Shown piece by piece: positions 4,815-8,722 of a stretch of DNA of 8,722 nt; the stretch's first letter is position 1; each line of letters starts with the position of its first letter. The position numbers and the translations under genes are program-made. Where the stretch lies: positions 1 through 8,722 of the forward strand of contig JAVEEO010000111.1 of NCBI GenBank assembly GCA_030840415.1, given 5' to 3'. The stretch is from Pseudonocardiales bacterium. GTDB lineage: Bacteria > Actinomycetota > Actinomycetes > Mycobacteriales > Jatrophihabitantaceae. The notes below the pieces were generated by a model, which worked only from the letters and a program-made list of their open reading frames with translations, searched no databases and had not been told where the DNA came from.

Positions 4815-6004
4815 CCGGACCGGCCCCTCTGACCCCCCAGCTCTCCGAAGCCCTCGCGGGGCCGTCCCAGCGCTCGGCGGTCGCGCCGTTCTACGTGATG
4901 CAGGTGTTCGTCGAAGCCGAAGCGCGCCGAGCCGCCGGCTTGCCGGTGTACAACCTGGCGATCGGCCAGCCGGGCACCCCGGCGCCGACGGTGGCCCGGG
5001 AGGCCGCCCGGCAAGCGCTGACCGGCCACCGGCTCGGCTACACCGGCGCGCTCGGCCTGCCAGAGCTGCGCGAGGCGATCGCCGGCCACGTCCTCACCTG
5101 GTACGGCATCGAGGTGCCGGCGGCCAACGTGGTGGTCACCACCGGCTCGTCCGGCGGCTTCCTGGCGGCGTTCCTGGCCGCTTTCGGCGCCGGCGACGTG
5201 GTGGCGATGCCCCGGCCCGGCTACCCGGCCTACCGCAACATCCTGGCCAGTCTCGGCTGCACGGTGGCCGAGTTCGGCTGCGGCCCCGCACACGGCTTCG
5301 TGCCGAGTGTCGAGATGCTGCAGAACCTGGGCGAGGCGCCGGCCGGCCTGGTGCTCGGCTCGCCGGCCAACCCGACCGGCGCGATGGTGCCGGCCGGCCG
5401 GCTCGCCGAGATCGCCGCCTGGTGCCGGGCCAGCGGCGTCCGGCTGATCTCGGACGAGATCTACCACGGCATCAGCTATGCCGGGCCGGCCGCCTGCGCC
5501 TGGCAGTTCGACCGGTCGGCGATCGTGGTCAACTCGTTCTCGAAGTACTTCTCGATGACCGGCTGGCGGGTTGGCTGGCTGCTGGTGCCCGACGAGCTGC
5601 TGGACGCGGTGGACCGGCTGATCGCCAACTTCACCATCTGCCCGCCGACGCTGTCGCAGCTGGCCGCGCTGGCGGCGCTTTCCGCGCATGAGGAGCTCGA
5701 GGCGAACGTGGCCCGCTACGCCGAGAACCGGGCGCTGCTGCTGGACGCGCTGCCGACGATCGGCCTGGACCGGCTGGCCCCGGCCGACGGCGCGTTCTAC
5801 GTCTATGCCGACGTCTCCGACCACACCGACGACTCGCTGGCCTGGGTGCGCCAGGTGCTGGCCGAGACCGGGGTGGCGCTGGCCCCGGGGCTGGACTTCG
5901 ACACCACCGACGGGCACCGGTTCGCCCGGCTGTCCTTCGCCGGCGAGACCGCCGAGATCGAGCAGGCGGTCACGGTACTGGGCAAGTACTTGGCTGCCGG
6001 ATAG
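4811..6004 (+). CDS. Class I/II PLP-dependent aminotransferase (Rv3565/AspB-like)
   Basis: This 397-residue fold-type I aminotransferase would transfer an amino group between an amino acid and a 2-oxo acid in the cytoplasm using pyridoxal phosphate. Key marks are the N-terminal substrate arm with NLAIGQPGTPAP (48-59), the LGYTGALGLPELREAI segment (75-90), the cofactor-phosphate loop TTGSSGGF (110-117), SPANPTG with Asn187, SDEIYHG with Asp215 and Tyr218, the Schiff-base Lys245 in NSFSKYFSMTGWRVGW, and the carboxylate-binding Arg373 in ARLSFA. From memory it resembles mycobacterial Rv3565 along nearly its whole length, including PFYVM, NFTICPP and DGAFYVYADVSD. That protein is labelled a possible aspartate aminotransferase without firm proof, so the amino-acid specificity here is open. 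It is the second gene of the unit with DUF2087, overlapping by 4 bp. The open frame extends far upstream, but only because it runs antisense to hisN. Confidence 0.92.
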   Translation: MTGPAPLTPQLSEALAGPSQRSAVAPFYVMQVFVEAEARRAAGLPVYNLAIGQPGTPAPTVAREAARQALTGHRLGYTGALGLPELREAIAGHVLTWYGIEVPAANVVVTTGSSGGFLAAFLAAFGAGDVVAMPRPGYPAYRNILASLGCTVAEFGCGPAHGFVPSVEMLQNLGEAPAGLVLGSPANPTGAMVPAGRLAEIAAWCRASGVRLISDEIYHGISYAGPAACAWQFDRSAIVVNSFSKYFSMTGWRVGWLLVPDELLDAVDRLIANFTICPPTLSQLAALAALSAHEELEANVARYAENRALLLDALPTIGLDRLAPADGAFYVYADVSDHTDDSLAWVRQVLAETGVALAPGLDFDTTDGHRFARLSFAGETAEIEQAVTVLGKYLAAG

Positions 6005-6029
6005 CCGCCGGCGGCTAACCCCGGCCGGG
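6002..6029 (+). terminator. GC-rich palindromes at the aminotransferase 3' end, possible terminator
   Basis: TAGCCGCCGGCGGCTA (6002-6017) is a perfect 16-bp palindrome beginning with the stop codon, followed at 6020-6029 by CCCGGCCGGG, a 10-bp palindrome. The region lies between two convergent genes. There is no T-run and little loop, so folding as a classical terminator is uncertain. Confidence 0.35.
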
Positions 6030-6124
6030 TCCAGCACTCGGGCGGGCGGGCCCGGCGCGCCGCGACCGTTCAGCTCTGCTGACAAACCGGGAAACAGCTC
6101 GTCGAGGTCAAGAACCCTGCTCGC

Positions 6125-6982
6125 TCAGCCCACGAAGGTAGTCGAAACCGAGACCAGGCGATCGAAGATGCGCATGAAGCGCTGTATGTCTGTGGAATTG
6201 ATCGAGAAGTAGTTCATCTCGCCTTTCGCTCCCACTTCCGTGCGGTGCAGCCCATCGCCGTCGAACAGTACGAAGGCCTTCCTCAACTCCGTGGGCAACT
6301 CAGCCAGACTGACGTAAGAGACCTTGATTCCGGCCTCAGCCTGCTGCCGCATGACCCGGACAGCGCGGTCACGGTCGGCATGCGGATCCAGCAGGAATAT
6401 CCGAGAGGCTCGCACCCCTCGACTCATGACCGCTTCATGCGCGTGGAGGTAGCGCTGCCCGATCGGGGATTCCCACCATGTCAAGTCCACGTCCATCGGA
6501 CTGCTCGCGCGGATTTCCCTCCTCGATCCGGCCAACGCGTCGAGCAACAGGTCGCTGTGCCAGTAGTCGAAGTCCAAGCGCCCGGAGCTGACTTTCTCGA
6601 GTTCGTCCACCAACTCGTCGATCTCGCGTGAGGTGTGGTTGGACAGGATGTGAGCTAGACGGTTCTGCCCCTTCGACGTGATGACGGCCTGCTCGGTTGC
6701 CGAGATCACCTTCTGGACACGGGCCGCCATCGGTGCACCGAGGGCCGTTATTCGTTGGAAGACAGCCTGCGCCTCGGTCTCATCTCGCCGGATTGCCTCG
6801 ATCTTGCTGAGAGTCTCGAGTTGGAAGGTGACGGTCAGGCCGACGAGCGCGACGAGTGCGGCGATCGTGTGCTGCTGCCCGGCGAGGGAAGTGCCCACGG
6901 CGGCAGCAAAGGAGATAACGACGCCAACGATGACGAGTGGATCCAGTAGGTCTGGTAAGCGTCTTTGTGGTCTGTCAGCCAT
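6125..6982 (-). CDS. Two-TM membrane protein with coiled coil and degenerate PLD-like C-terminal domain
   Basis: I do not recognise this 285-residue protein as a named family. Visible order: a basic N-tail; TM1 at about 14-34 (LVIVGVVISFAAAVGTSLAG); a short turn; TM2 at about 39-56; a charged helical or coiled-coil stretch at about 57-130, rich in Glu, Arg and Lys; then an alpha/beta domain at about 135-280. In that domain, REIRASSPMDVDL (155-167), the helix with RYLHAHEAVMSRGVRASRIFLLD (177-199), the GIKVSYVSLAELP strand (218-230) and YFSINSTDIQRFMRIFDRL (258-276) recall degenerate phospholipase-D-like sensor domains. No HKD (HxKxxxxD) motif is present, so catalysis is unlikely. The N-in/C-in layout suggests a cytoplasmic sensor or effector domain tethered to the membrane. 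The ATG at 6982 is preferred over the GTG at 6994 because AAGGTGG (6991-6997) lies 8 nt before the ATG and overlaps the GTG. Its GC is lower than its neighbours' (30 of 60 bases at 6181-6240), suggesting horizontal acquisition. Confidence 0.8.
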   Translation of the reverse strand: MADRPQRRLPDLLDPLVIVGVVISFAAAVGTSLAGQQHTIAALVALVGLTVTFQLETLSKIEAIRRDETEAQAVFQRITALGAPMAARVQKVISATEQAVITSKGQNRLAHILSNHTSREIDELVDELEKVSSGRLDFDYWHSDLLLDALAGSRREIRASSPMDVDLTWWESPIGQRYLHAHEAVMSRGVRASRIFLLDPHADRDRAVRVMRQQAEAGIKVSYVSLAELPTELRKAFVLFDGDGLHRTEVGAKGEMNYFSINSTDIQRFMRIFDRLVSVSTTFVG

Positions 6983-7149
6983 GGTTGAGTCCACCTTGCG
7001 AGACTTATCAGGGTTCAGGGTCTGCGAAACACTACGGTGGATCCAGTGGTCTTGGTGGGCACGCCACCAGCGGGCTGTCCTTCAGCGCGACGTCACCGGA
7101 TAGGGGCACGCCGTCACGATGCGCGCAACCAGCGCCTGAGGCGGACGGC
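6983..7149. other. 167-bp gap between the two-TM gene and rsgA, the longest in the window
   Basis: No credible gene or tRNA is seen here. It holds the ribosome site of the two-TM gene, a hairpin TGGTGG-GCACG-CCACCA (7053-7069), and AGACCACTGGATCCAC (minus strand, about 7037-7052), which repeats almost exactly a stretch inside the start of the neighbouring gene (about 6937-6953). The part nearer the two-TM gene shares its lower GC. Confidence 0.5.
6991..6997 (-). promoter_or_regulatory. Ribosome binding site of the two-TM gene (decides the start)
   Basis: AAGGTGG on the minus strand lies 8 nt before the ATG at 6982. The alternative GTG at 6994 falls inside this site. Further upstream a GATAAG box (around 7007-7012) could serve as a -10 element, without a convincing -35. 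Confidence 0.5.
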
Positions 7150-7154
7150 TCAGG
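7135..7154 (-). terminator. Hairpin spanning the rsgA stop codon, possible terminator
   Basis: CCTGAG (7135-7140) and CTCAGG (7149-7154) are exact reverse complements around an 8-nt loop, and the stop codon lies partly in the stem. No T-run follows. A second hairpin at 7053-7069 lies further downstream on the same strand. Either may end the aroA-rsgA transcript. Confidence 0.28.
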
Positions 7155-8184
7155 GCAGCGCGATGGCGCCGCCGAGGTCCTTGCGGCTGACCAGTAGCCG
7201 GCGGAAGGCATCCAGCCGGGCCGGCGTCGAATTTCCCGCGGCGACCCAGGCGTCGAGCCGGCAGCCGTCGGCAGCGGTCAGGTGCTCGCAGCTGCCCGGG
7301 CAGCGGGCCGCGCCGTCCTCCAGGTCAGGAAACGCCCACAGCACGTCGTCGGCGCTGACGTGGGCCAGCCCGAACGAGCGCACCCCGGGGGTGTCGATCA
7401 CCCAGCCGTGCGCGGGCTCCGGCAGCGCCAGCGCGAACACCGAGGTCGAGGTGTGCCGGCCCTTGCCGACCCCGCTGACCACGCCGGTGCTGCGCGCCGC
7501 GCCTGGCACCAGGGCGTTGACCAGCGTCGACTTGCCGACCCCGGAATGCCCGACGAACACCGTCACATGCCCGTCCAGGACCTCCAGGACCGGCGCCAGG
7601 TCGGCCCCGCGTTCGGTGACGACGGCCGGTACGTCCAGCGGCGCGTAGTGGGCCAGCACGTCCTCCGGCGAAGCCAGATCGGCTTTGGTCAGCAGGAGAA
7701 TCGGCTCCAGGCCGGCGGTCAGCGCGGCCACCACGCACCGGTCGATCAGGCCGTACACCGGCGGTGGGTCGGCCAACGCGGTCACGATCAGCAGCTGGTC
7801 GGCGTTGGCCACGATTACCCGCTCGTACGGGTCGTTGTCGTCGGCGGTGCGTCGCAGCACCGTCTCGCGCGGCTCCACCCGGACGATCCGCGACAGGGTG
7901 TCCGGCTCCCCGGTCAGGTTGCCGACCACGCCCACCCGGTCGCCCACCACGATCGCGGTGCGGCCCAGCTCGCGGGCCCGCATCGCGGTCAGCAGCACAT
8001 CGGCAGAACCCTCGGCCGGGCTTTCCAGCAGCACGGTGAACCGGCCGCGGTCGACCGTCACCACCATGCCGGTGGCGGCGTCGGAGTGCGCCGGCCGCTG
8101 CTTGGTGCGGGCCCGGCTGCCGTAGCGGGTGGGTCGGTTGCGGACGTCGTCCTCGTCCAGCCGCCTGGTGTCGCGCCGCGCCAT
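7150..8184 (-). CDS. rsgA: Ribosome small-subunit-dependent GTPase A
   Basis: This 344-residue protein is a circularly permuted GTPase that checks late maturation of the 30S ribosomal subunit. An N-terminal OB-fold (about residues 38-108, with VGDRVGVV at 80-87) is followed by NADQLLIVTA (127-136), then the GTPase motifs in permuted order: G4 TKAD (166-169), G1 GHSGVGKST (212-220), G2 around GKGRHTST (240-247) and G3 DTPG (264-267). The C-terminal zinc site is CPGSCEH plus a later Cys (C295, C299, H301, C308). Length is typical for the actinobacterial form, which carries a basic N-terminal tail (RRDTRRLDEDDVRNRPTRYGSR). The ATG at 8184 lies 12 bp after the aroA stop, so the two genes are probably cotranscribed. 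The ribosome site is weak. Confidence 0.95.
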   Translation of the reverse strand: MARRDTRRLDEDDVRNRPTRYGSRARTKQRPAHSDAATGMVVTVDRGRFTVLLESPAEGSADVLLTAMRARELGRTAIVVGDRVGVVGNLTGEPDTLSRIVRVEPRETVLRRTADDNDPYERVIVANADQLLIVTALADPPPVYGLIDRCVVAALTAGLEPILLLTKADLASPEDVLAHYAPLDVPAVVTERGADLAPVLEVLDGHVTVFVGHSGVGKSTLVNALVPGAARSTGVVSGVGKGRHTSTSVFALALPEPAHGWVIDTPGVRSFGLAHVSADDVLWAFPDLEDGAARCPGSCEHLTAADGCRLDAWVAAGNSTPARLDAFRRLLVSRKDLGGAIALP

Positions 8185-8196
8185 CCGTGCCCGCGC

Positions 8197-8722
8197 TCAG
8201 CGCTCGGCCGGCGCGAGCAGCTGCCGCCACATGCCCGCGAAGTCGGCCAGGGTCTTGCTGGTACAGCCGATGTCGTCCACCACGACGCCGGGCACCGCCA
8301 GGCCAAGCACCGCCCCGGCCTGCGCCATTCGATGGTCGGCGTAGCTGCGCCAGGGACCGCCGTGCAGGCGCGCCGGGCTGATCACCAGGCCGTCGGCGGT
8401 CTCGGTGACCTGGCCGCCGAGTCGAGCCAGCTCGGCCGCCAGGGCCGCCAGCCGGTCGGTCTCGTGGCCACGGATGTGTGCCACCCCGGTGATCACCGAC
8501 TCGCCGTCGGCCAGTGCCGCTAGCGCGGCCAGCACCGGCGTCAGCTCGCTGGCATCGTGCAGGTCGGCCACCAGGGGTGCGATCCGGCCGGTGCCGGTCA
8601 CCGTCAGGCCGGCTTCGTTGCAGATCACGGTGGCGCCCATCGAGGTGAGCAGCTCGGCCAGCAGCGCCCCGGGCTGGCTGGTGGCGGGCGGCCAACCGGG
8701 CACCGTCACCGACCCGCCGGTC
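8197..8722 (-). CDS. aroA: 3-phosphoshikimate 1-carboxyvinyltransferase (EPSP synthase), C-terminal part
   Basis: The 174 residues present are the C-terminal part of EPSP synthase, which joins shikimate 3-phosphate and phosphoenolpyruvate in the chorismate pathway. The frame is open across the right window edge, so the N-terminal domain lies outside. Signature segments are VTVPGWPPATSQPG at the start, DLHDASELTPVLAALAALADG, HIRGHETDRLAALAAEL, then SYADHRMAQAGAVLGL and the closing TSKTLADFAGMW. The DHRMA Arg and the SKT Lys belong to the phosphoenolpyruvate-binding site of the family. An internal GTG at 8709 is not the real start, because family similarity continues upstream of it. It is followed after 12 bp by rsgA on the same strand. 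Confidence 0.93.
   Translation of the reverse strand, partial: TGGSVTVPGWPPATSQPGALLAELLTSMGATVICNEAGLTVTGTGRIAPLVADLHDASELTPVLAALAALADGESVITGVAHIRGHETDRLAALAAELARLGGQVTETADGLVISPARLHGGPWRSYADHRMAQAGAVLGLAVPGVVVDDIGCTSKTLADFAGMWRQLLAPAER

Noticed and set aside
3566..6030. Shared TAACCCCGG string after the YbaK-like gene (near 3568) and the aminotransferase (near 6015)
   Set aside because: Nine bases in GC-rich DNA is too short to claim a common terminator element.
4745..6085. Minus-strand open frame (446 codons) opposite the aminotransferase
   Set aside because: Arg/Gly/His-rich translation without recognisable motifs, antisense to an enzyme with complete catalytic residues.
6125..6982. Calling the two-TM gene a CBASS- or Pycsar-type defence effector
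   Set aside because: No nucleotide cyclase or other partner gene is adjacent; the neighbours are housekeeping genes. The architecture alone does not establish a defence role.
7053..7130. Possible tRNA or small RNA in the gap before rsgA, suggested by hairpins and a repeated GGCACGCC
   Set aside because: No cloverleaf, T-loop (GTTCRANNC) or CCA end could be arranged; only one short hairpin is supported.
6937..7197. Small plus-strand open frame (86 codons) in the gap before rsgA
   Set aside because: Overlaps the start of the two-TM gene and the end of rsgA antisense, has no ribosome site and no domain-like sequence.
7282..8695. Long open frames on both strands overlapping rsgA and aroA in other frames
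   Set aside because: They are frame shadows; the RsgA motifs and EPSP synthase signatures fix the true frames.

Overview
The window reads as chromosomal DNA of a high-GC actinobacterium. Nearly every coding stretch shows strong G/C bias at third positions, GTG starts are common, and the sequence is about 70% GC or more by eye. The protein set also fits Actinobacteria: a HisN-type histidinol phosphatase, a two-domain VOC protein resembling mycobacterial Cfp30B, and an aminotransferase closely resembling the mycobacterial Rv3565 (AspB-like) type. I cannot name a genus from the sequence alone. I found eleven protein-coding genes, two of them cut by the window edges. I saw no tRNA, rRNA, CRISPR array, insertion sequence or phage gene. 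No gap between genes exceeds about 170 bp.

Layout, left to right. (1) 1-469, minus: N-terminal part of a dienelactone-hydrolase-family enzyme. (2) 583-1704, minus: an exported beta-propeller protein with six Asp-box (BNR) motifs. (3) 1705-1787: a divergent promoter region holding a perfect inverted repeat with 16-bp arms. (4) 1788-2078, plus: a small DUF427 protein. (5) 2217-3561, plus: a two-gene unit, a two-domain VOC protein overlapping by 11 bp a YbaK/ProX-type tRNA-editing-like protein. (6) 3625-4455, minus: hisN. (7) 4479-6004, plus: a two-gene unit, a DUF2087 protein coupled by an ATGA overlap to a class I/II PLP aminotransferase. The hisN and DUF2087 starts are only 23 bp apart and appear to be served by overlapping back-to-back leaderless promoters. 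(8) 6125-6982, minus: a two-TM membrane protein with a coiled coil and a C-terminal domain I take to be degenerate phospholipase-D-like; its GC is clearly lower than its neighbours'. (9) 7150-8722, minus: rsgA preceded by the C-terminal part of aroA, 12 bp apart.

How the genes work together. The housekeeping core is aroA-rsgA and hisN, all on the minus strand. From memory these lie near one another in other actinobacteria such as Streptomyces. Here the DUF2087-aminotransferase unit and the lower-GC membrane gene sit between rsgA and hisN. The left half holds small metabolic or protective enzymes with no obvious shared pathway.

The least ordinary items are the lower-GC membrane gene, the long perfect palindrome at 1724-1765 and the divergent leaderless promoter pair at 4463-4472. 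I did not find evidence for a complete multi-gene novel system.
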